Source of the DNA: Anaerolineae bacterium
Lineage (GTDB): Bacteria; Chloroflexota; Anaerolineae; Aggregatilineales; Phototrophicaceae
NCBI GenBank assembly: GCA_026645945.1
Contig: JAPKMO010000026.1
Location: forward strand, 1-42,904
DNA: 42,904 bases
Reading direction: 5' to 3'
A model generated the notes under the pieces. That model worked only from the letters and a program-made list of their open reading frames with translations, was not told the origin of the DNA and ran no database searches. The position numbers and the translations under genes are program-made. This document shows, one piece after another, positions 23,855 to 32,532 of this stretch (the first letter of the stretch is position 1; every line of letters starts with the position of its first letter).

Positions 23855-25117
23855 TTAAGCCGCCCGGCTGCGTAAATCCTTGACGATCACACCGTCTTTA
23901 ATGACTAGGATGATATTATCCGGGTTTTCCAGCACGTGAATATCGTTGAGCGGGTTGGCCTTGCTCACGATGATGTCCGCTATTTTGTTCGGCTCAATCG
24001 TCCCCAACCAATCCCCCCAGCCCAGACATTCGGCGGCGGTTTGGGTGGCGGCGGTGATGACCTTCAGCGGCGACATGCCCACGCCGCACAACAGCGCCAG
24101 TTCGCCCATGTTCGTGCCGTGCGGCATCACGCCGGCATCCGTCCCCATGACGATCTTCACGCCCGCCTTGTAAGCCCGCGCGATGCTTTCCCGGTGAATG
24201 TCCAGCACTTCGCGGGCTTTCCGCACGCCGTAAGCCGGCATCGTGCCGGCGGCCTCCGCGATCTGCACCACCGAAACCGGCGCCAGCAGCGTTGGAACCA
24301 GGAACGTGCCGCGTTCGAGCATCAGTTCGATGGCCTCGTTGTCCAGATAAATGCCGTGTTCGATGGAATGCACCCCGGCGCGCACGGCGTTTTTGACGCC
24401 TTCCGCGCCCTGGGCGTGCGCCATCACCCGGATGCCGCGCCGGAAGGAGGCCTCCTGCACAATGACCGCCAGCTCCTCCGGCGAAAACTGGGTGAACTCC
24501 GGGTGATCGGTCGGGCTGAGGACGCCGCCGGTGGCCGAGACCTTGACCACATCGGCCCCGGCGCGCAGCACCTCGCGCACTTTTTTCCGCACGCCGTCCA
24601 CGCCGTCGCAGCGGCCATCCGGGCGGCCAGGGTGCGCCGGGAACAGCGGCATATCCAATCCCCCCGGCATCCAGGAGTCGCCATGCCCGCCGGTGGTGCT
24701 GAGCATCGTGACGCAAATCTGCATCCTCGGCCCTTCGATTAAACCCGTCTCGACGGCCATTTTAACGCCCAGGTCGGCCCCGCCGGCATCGCGCACACCG
24801 GTGATGCCGGCGTCCAGGGTGCGGCGCATGTGGTTGATGGCCTTGTAAAAATTGAGCGAAAACGGCGTCTGCATCATCTGGGGCAGGTTGAAGCTTTCGA
24901 TCATAAGATGCACGTGGGTATCAATAAAGCCCGGCATGATGAAACCACCCTGGGCGTCAATTTCTTCAATCGTTGTATTCGGCAGGGTCAGCGAATCTAC
25001 CGGGCCGACGGTGCGAATATAGCGGCCATCCAGCAGGATGCCGCCGTTTCGCAGTGGTTTTGTGCCTGTGCCGTCAATCAGCGTGCCGTTACAAAGTAAG
25101 GAATAAGTCATAATCAT
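23855..25117 (-). CDS. Amidohydrolase (imidazolonepropionase/prolidase-like)
   Basis: Metal-dependent hydrolase of the amidohydrolase superfamily. All usual ligands are visible: HxH in GFIDTHVHL, carboxylated-type Lys region DVVKVSATGG, His in VMAHAQG and SIEHGIYLD, and Asp in MGTDAGV; the C-terminal NKIADIIVSKANPL is the family's beta-sandwich end. Related enzymes cleave Xaa-Pro dipeptides or cyclic amides. 420 aa. ATG 25117 or 25111 are both possible (no strong RBS). Follows lutC by 25 bp on the same strand. Confidence 0.87.
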   Translation of the reverse strand: MIMTYSLLCNGTLIDGTGTKPLRNGGILLDGRYIRTVGPVDSLTLPNTTIEEIDAQGGFIMPGFIDTHVHLMIESFNLPQMMQTPFSLNFYKAINHMRRTLDAGITGVRDAGGADLGVKMAVETGLIEGPRMQICVTMLSTTGGHGDSWMPGGLDMPLFPAHPGRPDGRCDGVDGVRKKVREVLRAGADVVKVSATGGVLSPTDHPEFTQFSPEELAVIVQEASFRRGIRVMAHAQGAEGVKNAVRAGVHSIEHGIYLDNEAIELMLERGTFLVPTLLAPVSVVQIAEAAGTMPAYGVRKAREVLDIHRESIARAYKAGVKIVMGTDAGVMPHGTNMGELALLCGVGMSPLKVITAATQTAAECLGWGDWLGTIEPNKIADIIVSKANPLNDIHVLENPDNIILVIKDGVIVKDLRSRAA

Positions 25118-25142
25118 AACCCTGAATAAAATAAACAGGATA

Positions 25143-25829
25143 TTATCGCTTTACAACGATTTGCAACACCCCCGGCCCGTGAACCTGTTTGACCAGAATC
25201 ATCTCAATGTCGCCGGTTTTGCTGGGGCCGGAGACAAAACATAGGTTGGCGCTGCCCCGCGCCGTTTCCAGGCCGGCGGCGCGCTGCCGGGCGACCCAAT
25301 CTTCCAGGCGCGGCACGAGCTGGTTTAGGGTGATGACGGCGATATGCGCCGGCGGCAGGATGGTCGGGAGGCGGCCTTTGCCTGGGGCAGTGCTGAAGAC
25401 CAGCGTGCCGGTAGCGGCGATGGCGGCGTCCGCGCCGGTCAGCCCAACGCCGGCGTCCCGGATGGCCGCCAGCGTTTCGGCGCGGGTTTCGTCGCGCAGG
25501 TTGGGCTGGCTGATGGCGATACCGGCGGCTTCGATGGCCGCGCGCAGCCCGCGCACCGGAATGCGCGTGAAGTGCCAGGCCAGCACATGAGCGGTCTGGT
25601 GGCCGCGCAGCAGTTCGAGAACCTTTTCGCGGGCAGCCTCGTCACCTTCGACGGCGAACACTTCACCCCCCAGGCGTCCGAGTTCTTCGCCAAAACGCGC
25701 CAGCAGGCCGTCCGGCGACTCGTCGGCGACGGCTGTCACCGGTTGGTAGGTTCGGGGGCGGGGCGGCGCGTCCGGGAAAGGCTGCCGCGCGGCGCGCAGT
25801 TTGTTTAAAATGGACTCGCGGGCGTTCAT
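25143..25829 (-). CDS. lutC: LutC/YkgG-type LUD-domain protein
   Basis: Lactate-utilisation protein C family (LUD domain, PF02589). Seen: N-terminal RESILNKLRAA helix, TGADAAIAATGTLVFSTAPGKGR, and the C-terminal GPSKTGDIEMILVKQVHGP, the family hallmark. LutC normally works with LutA and LutB, iron-sulphur proteins that oxidise L-lactate; neither is in this window. 228 aa, normal. First gene of a minus-strand operon that continues into the amidohydrolase. The role here may differ from lactate oxidation. Confidence 0.88.
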   Translation of the reverse strand: MNARESILNKLRAARQPFPDAPPRPRTYQPVTAVADESPDGLLARFGEELGRLGGEVFAVEGDEAAREKVLELLRGHQTAHVLAWHFTRIPVRGLRAAIEAAGIAISQPNLRDETRAETLAAIRDAGVGLTGADAAIAATGTLVFSTAPGKGRLPTILPPAHIAVITLNQLVPRLEDWVARQRAAGLETARGSANLCFVSGPSKTGDIEMILVKQVHGPGVLQIVVKR

Positions 25830-25892
25830 AATGTTAACCCCAACTGTTTTGCTGCGGGGAATTGTCGCTCATCCGGCGGCTTTTGCAAAATA

Positions 25893-27023
25893 TCAGACGC
25901 GCACCAGCACAAAAATACGTGGGTTTAGCCCGCCCTGCGCCACTTTGATGATCTGCTCGATCTTCCAGCGCGGCGAGTTCGCCAGCAGGTTTTCCATCAG
26001 CCGCACTTCATGGCTGATGAACACAGCTCGCCCGCCGGGTTTGAGCAGCCGCGCCGCCTCGCGCAGCAGTTCCGGGTACAGTTCCAGGTTGCCTTCGTGC
26101 GAGCCGACCAGATGGCCGAAGGGCAGGTCGGCACAGATGGCATCCACGCTTTTATCCGGCAGCGGCAGCACGCGGGCGTCCCCCAGGTGCAGGCTCACCC
26201 GGTCGGCCAGCCCAGCCGCCTCGACGTTCCGGCGGGCGCAGGCCAGGGCGGTTTCGTCCAGATCATAACCGACGGCGCTGGCGGCGTTTTCCAGCGCCAG
26301 CCGTTCGATCAGCAGTGTGCCGCTGCCGCACAGCAGGTTGAGAAACACGTCGTCCGGTTTCGGCTGTGTCAGAAAAACCATCGCGCTGGCGATGGCGGCG
26401 TTCAGCGCGCCTTCGCGGCTGCACACGCGCCAGGAGCGGGTCGCCAGCGGGCGCGGCGACAGGCGCACCAGCGCCTCCCAGGCCGACGGGTCGCCGAGGG
26501 GATGCCGCAGACGGATGAGCAGGTCGCCTTCATCGGCGGGTTTGAGGCCGGTGGCGGCGGCCAGTTCGTCCTTCAGCCGCCGCATTACCGACGAGTCCGC
26601 CCCTGCCGCGTTGATGGTTAAGGTCTGGTAGGCCTCCGCCGGGGACAGGTCGCGCGCGGCGGCAATCATCGCCAGCAGTGCCGTGAAATGCTGGTGTCCC
26701 AACAGCGCCTTCGGGCGCGGCACGTCGAAGTGCCGCACTAGATAAACCGCCTGCGCCATCCGCAGCCCCAGCAGGTGGTACAGGTTGCCGGCGTAGGAAA
26801 ACCGCAGCGTGCCGGGGCGCGCGTTGCCCCTGTCCAGCCGTTCGACGTTTTCGCCGAAACGCCGGCGCAGTTCGCTAAAGGCGATGCGTTCCAGGCCCTC
26901 GGCCACGTCCGCCTCGCACAGATGTTCCGGCATTTCCGGAGCGGGCGGCGGTTTGGGGCGGGCGGGCCGGCGGCGCGGCGGATTTTGAGGGGGCGGTTTG
27001 GAGCGGCGGGATGGGCGGCTCAT
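25893..27023 (-). CDS. RlmKL/Trm14-like RNA (guanine-N2)-methyltransferase
   Basis: SAM-dependent methyltransferase of the UPF0020/THUMP-associated group that methylates guanine N2 in rRNA or tRNA. An N-terminal Pro/Arg-rich tail (1-30) is followed by a region that fits a degenerate THUMP/ferredoxin-like part (to about 170) and the Rossmann catalytic domain: motif I NLLCGSGTLLIE, acidic loop VGYDLDETAL, motif IV ADLPFG. The DLPFG form is typical of the Trm14/TrmN branch. 376 aa. Its start overlaps the stop of the small membrane gene upstream (ATGA). Confidence 0.85.
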   Translation of the reverse strand: MSRPSRRSKPPPQNPPRRRPARPKPPPAPEMPEHLCEADVAEGLERIAFSELRRRFGENVERLDRGNARPGTLRFSYAGNLYHLLGLRMAQAVYLVRHFDVPRPKALLGHQHFTALLAMIAAARDLSPAEAYQTLTINAAGADSSVMRRLKDELAAATGLKPADEGDLLIRLRHPLGDPSAWEALVRLSPRPLATRSWRVCSREGALNAAIASAMVFLTQPKPDDVFLNLLCGSGTLLIERLALENAASAVGYDLDETALACARRNVEAAGLADRVSLHLGDARVLPLPDKSVDAICADLPFGHLVGSHEGNLELYPELLREAARLLKPGGRAVFISHEVRLMENLLANSPRWKIEQIIKVAQGGLNPRIFVLVRV

Positions 27024-27358
27024 CGAAAAAATTCCATCTTCGGCTGCACCAGCACGTAGGTCAGCGCGATGTAAACCAGTTGGTACAGGATGCTGCTGAT
27101 CGAAGCGGCGTCCAGCGCCAGGGCGATATTAAACATAAACCCCAGGAACATGCCGTACAGCGCCAGCCGGTACCACTTCCACACGCCCAGGGCGCACACC
27201 AGGCCGAACAGACTCCAGGCCAGGGTCAAAAAATTGCCCTGTTCCAGGCTGCGGACGACCGAAAGCGCGTTCGCCACACCAAAAAAGATCAGCCAGCCGC
27301 TTAACAGGTTGCCGCGTTCGCGGGTGATCGGCGGCGGCGGTTCGTTGAGATACCCCAT
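27020..27358 (-). CDS. Small four-helix membrane protein, hypothetical
   Basis: 112 aa with three to four hydrophobic segments: LLSGWLIFFGVANALSVV, FLTLAWSLFGLVCALGVW, ALYGMFLGFMFNIALAL and SILYQLVYIALTYVLV. The N-terminus (MGYLNEPPPPITRERGN) is polar. Family not recognised. The stop overlaps the methyltransferase start, so the two are translationally coupled. The gene begins just beside a MITE-like element. Confidence 0.75.
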   Translation of the reverse strand: MGYLNEPPPPITRERGNLLSGWLIFFGVANALSVVRSLEQGNFLTLAWSLFGLVCALGVWKWYRLALYGMFLGFMFNIALALDAASISSILYQLVYIALTYVLVQPKMEFFR

Positions 27359-27377
27359 AAGAAAGTTCCGAGTGCTG

Positions 27378-27725
27378 ATGGATAAACGAAAAAGAAATGA
27401 GCCTGATAGACAGTGGGCTTAAGCCCACTGTCTCCGTGCGCCCACTGTCTCCGTGCGCCCACTGTCTCCGTGCGCCCACTGTCGGCTTTAAAGCCATTTG
27501 AGAAGTTCTTTTGCCCTCATCCCCCGGCCCCTTCTCCAGAAGGGAGAAGGGGAGAAAAGATCGCTTAAACTCCTCTCCCTCAGAGAGCGGGCGAGCCGAA
27601 CGAGGATGCATATCCCCTGGGCGCAAGTGGGGCCAGGGCTTTTCAAATGGTCTCTTAGACCATTAGCAGCGGGCTTCAGCCCGCTGTCCACTCAGGATCA
27701 GGCACAGTCTAACGGGTTTATCCAT
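27378..27725. mobile_element. MITE-like composite intergenic element, copy 3
   Basis: Best preserved copy: 10-bp perfect terminal inverted repeats ATGGATAAAC (27378-27387) and GTTTATCCAT (27716-27725). Inside are a perfect 24-bp palindrome made of GACAGTGGGCTT and its complement (27409-27432), 3.5 tandem copies of a 17-bp unit CCCACTGTCTCCGTGCG (27424-27483), and a nested 158-bp element. It fills the gap between the membrane-protein gene and the LLM oxidoreductase gene; no ORF of note. Confidence 0.75.
27493..27650. repeat. Nested inverted-repeat element (158 bp), copy 2
   Basis: GCCATTTGAGAAG (27493-27505) and CTTTTCAAATGG (27639-27650) form the ends. The interior matches copy 1 at 3141-3300 over most of its length with scattered substitutions. 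Confidence 0.7.
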
Positions 27726-27743
27726 GAGTGCCGAGTCAAACGC

Positions 27744-28673
27744 TCATCCAGCGCCGTGAAAATGCGGCAGCACGTCGCGGGCGATCAGTTCCAGGTCGGC
27801 GATATTGTCCTGGTCGAGCCATTGCAGCATAAAACGTTCCACGCCCGCTTCGGCAAAACGCCCCACCTGCTCGACGACTGCCTCGGCGGTGCCGACAATT
27901 AACCCGCGCGCGATCATCTCATCGGCGTCCCGGTCGCCCAGATTGCGGCGCAGGTCGGCCTCGTTGCGCCCAAATACAAGCTGTGTCATTAGCGAGCGTT
28001 TGACGCTGCCCGGCGCGCGCCCCTGCCGGTCGAGCAGATCGTCAAGCTGTCGGCGGCGCTCCTGGTAAGTTTCCAGACGGATGAACAGGGCGTTCCATTC
28101 AGCAGCGTAACGCGCCACCAGGGGCAGCGTGCGCTCCGGGCCGTTGCCGCCGATGAGGACAGGCGGGCCGCCGGGGCGCTGCGGGCGCGGCAGCAGCACC
28201 GCTTCGTCCAGGGTGTAATACTGCCCCCGGAACGTGACCGGTGCATCGCTGGTGAGCAGGCGCGTCACCACTTCCAGCCCTTCGGTCAGGCGGTCATACC
28301 GGGTCGGGAAGTCGTAAAACGGCACGCCGAACTTATAATGCTCGCGTTCCTGCCAGCCCGCGCCCATACCCAGCACCAGCCGCCCGCCGCTCAGGTCGTC
28401 TACGGCGGCGGCCATCCGCGCCGTGATGGCCGGGTGGCGGAAGGTGATCGGCGTCACCAGCGGCCCGAACTCGATATGCTGGGTGTGGTCGGCGGCGTAA
28501 ACCAGCGATACCCACAGTTCCAGCGAATCTTTATCCGGCGCGCTGGCGTTGGTGAAGTGGTCGGAGCGAAACAAACACTGGTAGCCGAAGTCCTCGGCGG
28601 CTTTAAGCAGCCGTACCCAGCGCGGCCAGTTGAGGCCGTCCTGCCCTTCGATCATCAGGCCGATCTGCGCCAT
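27744..28673 (-). CDS. LLM-class (F420-type) flavin-dependent oxidoreductase
   Basis: Luciferase-like monooxygenase fold. Seen: GYQCLFRSDHF, IEFGPLVTPITFRHPAITAR, SGGRLVLGMGAGWQEREHYKFG (written here in pieces: SGGRLVLGMGAGW, EREHYKFG), and PVLIGGNGPERTLPLVARYA. These are the marks of the LLM F420-dependent group, where the deazaflavin coenzyme F420 is common in actinobacteria and Chloroflexota. 309 aa, normal. Strong RBS AGGAGG before the ATG. Substrate unknown. The next gene (YtxH) is 13 bp upstream on the same strand. Confidence 0.9.
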   Translation of the reverse strand: MAQIGLMIEGQDGLNWPRWVRLLKAAEDFGYQCLFRSDHFTNASAPDKDSLELWVSLVYAADHTQHIEFGPLVTPITFRHPAITARMAAAVDDLSGGRLVLGMGAGWQEREHYKFGVPFYDFPTRYDRLTEGLEVVTRLLTSDAPVTFRGQYYTLDEAVLLPRPQRPGGPPVLIGGNGPERTLPLVARYAAEWNALFIRLETYQERRRQLDDLLDRQGRAPGSVKRSLMTQLVFGRNEADLRRNLGDRDADEMIARGLIVGTAEAVVEQVGRFAEAGVERFMLQWLDQDNIADLELIARDVLPHFHGAG

Positions 28674-28686
28674 CGTCCCCTCCTGC

Positions 28687-28932
28687 TTACCGGCCTGCTG
28701 CGCCGGGCGGCAGGCGCGGCGGAGTCTGGCCGCGTTTGGCCGCCAGTTCGGCTTCTAGCTCGGCGCGGCGCTGTTCGCTGGCTTTGCGCGCTTCTGCCAG
28801 CGTATCCTGCCAGCCCTGCCGCAGCCGCGCCACCAGGTCGTCGCCGGCCATCGGCGCGAACAACATCACCAGCGCCGCGCCTACCAGCGCCCCCGCCCCC
28901 AGGCCGAGCATAAAACTGAGCAGTTTATTCAT
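28687..28932 (-). CDS. YtxH-domain protein
   Basis: 81 aa. N-terminal membrane helix LLSFMLGLGAGALVGAALVM followed by LFAPMAGDDLVARLRQG, the LxxP-SG/GxxxR/L pattern of YtxH/general-stress proteins, then a charged coiled coil (EARKASEQRRAELEAELAAK). Function of the family is not settled; members are often stress-induced. Precedes the LLM gene in the same operon. RBS AAGGGA. Confidence 0.8.
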   Translation of the reverse strand: MNKLLSFMLGLGAGALVGAALVMLFAPMAGDDLVARLRQGWQDTLAEARKASEQRRAELEAELAAKRGQTPPRLPPGAAGR

Positions 28933-29011
28933 CGGGCCGTTTTCCCTTCGCCAACACTTCTATGATATTATAGCGCCTGCATATAGATAAAGCACACAAG
29001 GAGTTCGCGCC

Positions 29012-29395
29012 ATGTCCAAACAAGCTGTTCGCACCGACGCCGCGCCGGCGGCCATCGGCCCATACTCGCAGGGAATCATCGCCGGCGGCCTGGTTTTCAC
29101 CTCCGGCCAGGCGGCGCTCATCCCCGGCACAAAAACGCTGGCCGAAGGCGGCATCCAGGCGCAGACCCGGCAAACCCTGGATAACATCAAAGCCGTTCTG
29201 GAAGCCGCCGGCAGCAGCATGGAGCGGGTGGTGAAAGTGACCGTTTTTCTGAAGAACATGGACGAATTCGCCGCCATGAACGAAGTGTACGCCACCTATT
29301 TCCCCGGCACGCCGCCGGCCCGCTCGACGGTTGAGGTGGCGCGGCTGCCGATGGACGCGCTGGTGGAGATCGAGGCGGTGGCGCTGCTGGATTAA
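29012..29395 (+). CDS. ridA: RidA-family enamine/imine deaminase
   Basis: RidA proteins hydrolyse reactive 2-aminoacrylate-type enamines and so protect PLP enzymes. Seen: IGPYSQGI, LVFTSGQ, the RVVKVTVFLKNMDEFAAMN helix, the substrate-binding Arg in PPARST (R104) and the terminal VEIEAVA (Glu121). 127 aa, normal for the trimeric family. RBS AAGGAG 9 nt before the ATG. Divergent from YtxH. Its stop codon overlaps that of the convergent ChrA gene (TTAA). Confidence 0.94.
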   Translation: MSKQAVRTDAAPAAIGPYSQGIIAGGLVFTSGQAALIPGTKTLAEGGIQAQTRQTLDNIKAVLEAAGSSMERVVKVTVFLKNMDEFAAMNEVYATYFPGTPPARSTVEVARLPMDALVEIEAVALLD

Positions 29396-30567
29396 ACCCT
29401 GGCAAACTGCGCCGCCAGCCCGCTCAGGCCGCCCAGTAGAATCAGCCCGGTGGCGCTGACCCGAAAACGCAGCAGCAGCACCAGTGCGGCCAAAGCCAGC
29501 ACAATGGCCGCCGGACTCCAGCCGCCGTCCGGCGCGCGCAGCGCCGTATTCGCCAGGTCAACCAGTGTGATCAGGATGGCGGCGATCACCCCGGCATTGA
29601 TGCCGGATAAAAAGGCGCTCAAAAACGGGCTGCGGCGCATTCTGGGGATGAGCGGCGCGGTCAAAATCACCAGCACGAACGACGGCAGGAAAAACCCGCA
29701 GGTGCCGATGATCGCCCCTGGCACGCCGGCCACAATATAGCCAACCACCGTCACCGTCGTGGACAGCGGGCCGGGCGTCATCTGGCCGATAGCGATGGAA
29801 TCGAGGAGCTGCTGCCCGGTTAACCAGCTGAAGTTGTTCACCAAATCCTGCTGGATATAGGCGATCAGCACATAGCCGCTGCCGAACAGCACCGAGCCGA
29901 TTTTGAGAAAATACCAGAAGATATCCCATATACCGGCGGGCGCGTTAGCCAGCGGTGGCAGGACAGCCAGCGCCATGCCGGACGCCCCGGCCAGCAGGCG
30001 GCGCGTGCTGCCGGTTTGAACCAGCGCATAAAGCAGCCCCGCCCCCAGCATCACCAGCACTTCCGGCACGTCGCTGAAAACGATGACCAGGATGGACAGC
30101 CCGAACAGCATCCACAGGCCGGTTTTGCGGAGCGCCGTTCGCAGCAGCCGATAGCCGACGCCGGCAATGATAGCGACGATCACCGGCTTGATGCCGGCCA
30201 GCACGGACGCGATCTGCGGCAGGCTGCCACCGCCGACGTACAGAACGGCCAGCGCCAGCGACAGTAAAGAGGGCGGGACGATGAAACACGCGCCGGCCAG
30301 GACTGCGCCGGGGAACCCGCGCAGCAGGTAGCCGATGTGAATCATCACTTCGGTCGCGTTCGGGCCGGGGATGAGGTTGGTGGCGGCGATCAGGTCAAGG
30401 TAGTGTTCGCGCGTTAGCCAGCGGCGGCGCGTGACGATTTCTTCCTCCGCGATGGCGATATGCGCTGCCGGCCCGCCGAAGGTCGTCAGACTGAGCCGGA
30501 TGAACAGCCGTGCCAGAATGCCGTAAGACACACGCGGGGTTTCGGACGATGGGGGAAGATTCATCAT
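29392..30567 (-). CDS. chrA: ChrA-type chromate transporter
   Basis: Membrane transporter of the CHR family. Two homologous halves are visible: first half with SLTTFGGPAAHI and NLIPGPNATEVMIHIGYL, second half with SVLFGSGYVLIAYIQ and GQMTPGPLSTTVTVVGY. About 10-12 membrane segments. Chromate/sulfate export is known for some members; others are untested. 391 aa from the ATG at 30567 (another at 30564). The longer frame to 30630 runs through the terminator of the upstream gene, so it is rejected. Confidence 0.88.
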   Translation of the reverse strand: MMNLPPSSETPRVSYGILARLFIRLSLTTFGGPAAHIAIAEEEIVTRRRWLTREHYLDLIAATNLIPGPNATEVMIHIGYLLRGFPGAVLAGACFIVPPSLLSLALAVLYVGGGSLPQIASVLAGIKPVIVAIIAGVGYRLLRTALRKTGLWMLFGLSILVIVFSDVPEVLVMLGAGLLYALVQTGSTRRLLAGASGMALAVLPPLANAPAGIWDIFWYFLKIGSVLFGSGYVLIAYIQQDLVNNFSWLTGQQLLDSIAIGQMTPGPLSTTVTVVGYIVAGVPGAIIGTCGFFLPSFVLVILTAPLIPRMRRSPFLSAFLSGINAGVIAAILITLVDLANTALRAPDGGWSPAAIVLALAALVLLLRFRVSATGLILLGGLSGLAAQFARV

Positions 30568-30600
30568 GCAGGCGGCCTCGATTTTTTGACAAACGGGCGC

Positions 30601-30638
30601 GAAAAGAAAAAATGAGGGCATGTTTGCCATGCCCTCAT
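30601..30638 (-). terminator. Rho-independent terminator of the repeat-built secreted protein gene
   Basis: On the minus strand ATGAGGGCATG (30638-30628) pairs perfectly with CATGCCCTCAT (30622-30612), loop GCAAA, followed by TTTTTCTTTTC. It lies 14 bp after the stop codon at 30652. Confidence 0.9.
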
Positions 30639-30651
30639 CAACCAGCGGCTT

Positions 30652-32388
30652 TTACCGGATGGTCGGGTCGCTGATCCAGATGTCCGGCGAGAACAGCGTC
30701 GAGCCTTCGATGACCAGATTGGCCGTGTACCCGTAGGGGAACTCGAACACATTCAGCCCGTTGTACTGCGACAGAACAGGTTTGAGCGCGCCGGTGGCAT
30801 TGTCGAAAATTTGCAGCACCGGCTCGCAGGCAGTCTGCGTGGTGTCGGTGCAGATTTCCAGCGCCACCTGCGCCGTGCGCGTGTTCGGGTTGTCCAGCAG
30901 GTAGGTCACGCGGATGTTATTCCAGGAAACCTGGGTCTTTTCACCGCGAACTTCTTCCACACTGGGGACGGCCTGCGGCGTCCCGGCGTTCAGCAAAGCC
31001 TGAAGCGCGCCCGCGCCGGTCGGCGTTGGCGTGGGGGCCGGCCCGTTGCACCAGCGCGCGTCGCAGAAGGTCAGCGGTTTGACGCCTTCCAACGTAGGCA
31101 GCCGCGCGAAGATGTCCGGCGATAGGGTTGTCCAGCGTAAATCCACGTACACGGCAAATTCTTCGCCGCTGACGAACATCATGGTTGAATCGCCGAAGTT
31201 GCGATACCAGGCTTTAAACTTCGTGCCGGGCGGCATGATGCCCATATACTGCATGGCCGCCGAATCCAGGTAGGAAAAAGCGTAATTGGACTCGGCGATG
31301 AAGGTATCATCTTCGGCGGCTTCGCCTTCGACTACTTCCGGCTTGGGTGGGCTTTCGACGATCTGGTTGGCGGCCTGAGATGCCTGAGCGCAGAAGGCCG
31401 CGCCCTGCCCGCCGATTTCTTCTACCGCCAGGCCGTAGCTCTGCTGCGCCAGCAGGACGAGGCTCTGCACGTTCGGGTCGCAGGCAGCCAGTGGGTCAAT
31501 CCCCTGCCAGCCGCGCGGTCGCGGCACGCGCCCCAGTTCGTTCGCCAGCAGTTCCAGGTCGTGGCGCAGGTTGCGGTAGGCCAGGGCGGGCGCGTTGGGC
31601 AGCACGCCAATCCAGCCCGCCGGACGGACGCCCAGCCCTAACTGTGTATTCGCCAGCGTGTCCAGGTCGAGGAACAAGTCGCTCAAAAAAGTGGGGATGG
31701 TGATGTCCCGGCTGCCGCGCCAATCTGGCGGGCGGTTGTTAAGGCCCAGTTCTTCATCGGCCAGCCGTTCCAGGTCGCCGCGCACCGCCAGCGTTAGGTC
31801 GTTCAGTTCGGCCTGATATTCCGGCGTGGACAGCACCCGCAGCAAAACCTGCTGTTCAGCCTCGGCGGCGATGGTGGCGCAGTAGTTGAGGGCGGTCTCC
31901 TGGGTCTGGAAGTTGTAGGTATAGGCGGTGACGAGAATCTGCACCAGATTTTGCACGGCGCGGTCGCAGCGGGCCACCGCCGGGCCGCCGCGCCACCCCG
32001 CGGGGCGTTCGGCGATCCCGAACTGCTTGTCGGCAGAAAGCTCCAGGTCGTGCCGGATGTTCCGCACCACCAGCAGCGGATTTTGGGTGGCCGGCGCGCC
32101 AATCCAGCCCGGCGGACGATCTTCGCCGAAGATGACGGTCGCCAGCAGTTCGTTATCGAACCACAGGTCGGCGATGAAGGTGGGCGACCCGACATTGTTG
32201 ATGTTAAACGTCCAGCCTTCTGGACGCGCGCCTTCGCCCAGCGCCGCGTTCGCCAACTGTTCCAGGTCGGCGCGGGTATTCAGCACGAACCCGCTGAAGT
32301 CGGAGATTTGCTGCGGCAGGGGCGCAGCCGAAACTACGCTCGCCAGCATCAGCATCACCAGCGCAAACAGGACTCGATACTGTCGCAT
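30652..32388 (-). CDS. Secreted protein made of six short repeats in two triads
   Basis: Signal peptide (MRQYRVLFALVMLMLASVVS-AAP, cut near 21). A motif of the form DLExLAxxxLGxxxRPxGWxG occurs six times: near residues 39-60, 74-97, 110-134, then 202-225, 237-261, 273-296. Each triad is followed by a CDxxVQxLV helix region and a conserved Cys pair (C141/C170 and C303/C333), so residues 39-170 and 202-333 are a duplication with a 163-residue period. A Ser/Tyr-rich region (about 365-445), a PTPTPT linker (452-457) and a beta-sandwich-like C-terminus follow. No family recognised. ATG 32388 with AAAGG upstream; the longer frame to 32448 has no RBS. Confidence 0.75.
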   Translation of the reverse strand: MRQYRVLFALVMLMLASVVSAAPLPQQISDFSGFVLNTRADLEQLANAALGEGARPEGWTFNINNVGSPTFIADLWFDNELLATVIFGEDRPPGWIGAPATQNPLLVVRNIRHDLELSADKQFGIAERPAGWRGGPAVARCDRAVQNLVQILVTAYTYNFQTQETALNYCATIAAEAEQQVLLRVLSTPEYQAELNDLTLAVRGDLERLADEELGLNNRPPDWRGSRDITIPTFLSDLFLDLDTLANTQLGLGVRPAGWIGVLPNAPALAYRNLRHDLELLANELGRVPRPRGWQGIDPLAACDPNVQSLVLLAQQSYGLAVEEIGGQGAAFCAQASQAANQIVESPPKPEVVEGEAAEDDTFIAESNYAFSYLDSAAMQYMGIMPPGTKFKAWYRNFGDSTMMFVSGEEFAVYVDLRWTTLSPDIFARLPTLEGVKPLTFCDARWCNGPAPTPTPTGAGALQALLNAGTPQAVPSVEEVRGEKTQVSWNNIRVTYLLDNPNTRTAQVALEICTDTTQTACEPVLQIFDNATGALKPVLSQYNGLNVFEFPYGYTANLVIEGSTLFSPDIWISDPTIR

Positions 32389-32427
32389 CGCCACGAACCT
32401 TTGCACTTGAATACCCGGTTTTGAAAT

Positions 32428-32433
32428 ATTATA
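32428..32433 (-). promoter_or_regulatory. -10 box (TATAAT) for the secreted protein gene
   Basis: TATAAT on the minus strand, 39 bp before the ATG at 32388. A matching -35 is not clear. Confidence 0.45.
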
Positions 32434-32474
32434 GCCGGGAGTGGGCAAACGGAAAATGCGCCGGTAGTCCGGGC

Positions 32475-32496
32475 AAAGTGTGGCGTAAAGTGTGGC
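32475..32496. repeat. Direct repeat in the Uma2 promoter region
   Basis: AAAGTGTGGC occurs twice (32475-32484, 32487-32496) with a 12-bp period, directly before a CATAAT sequence and about 36 bp before the Uma2 ATG. It could be a regulator site, though nothing in the window identifies the regulator. Confidence 0.4.
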
Positions 32497-32532
32497 ATAA
32501 TAAAAACAGCGAATGTTGTGAGGTAAAGGACG

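Noticed and set aside
27424..27483. CRISPR-like array
   Set aside because: The 17-bp units follow each other without spacers; it is a simple tandem repeat inside a MITE-like element.
27498..27902. Open frames across the element at 27378-27725
   Set aside because: They follow repeat sequence and run antisense into the LLM oxidoreductase gene.
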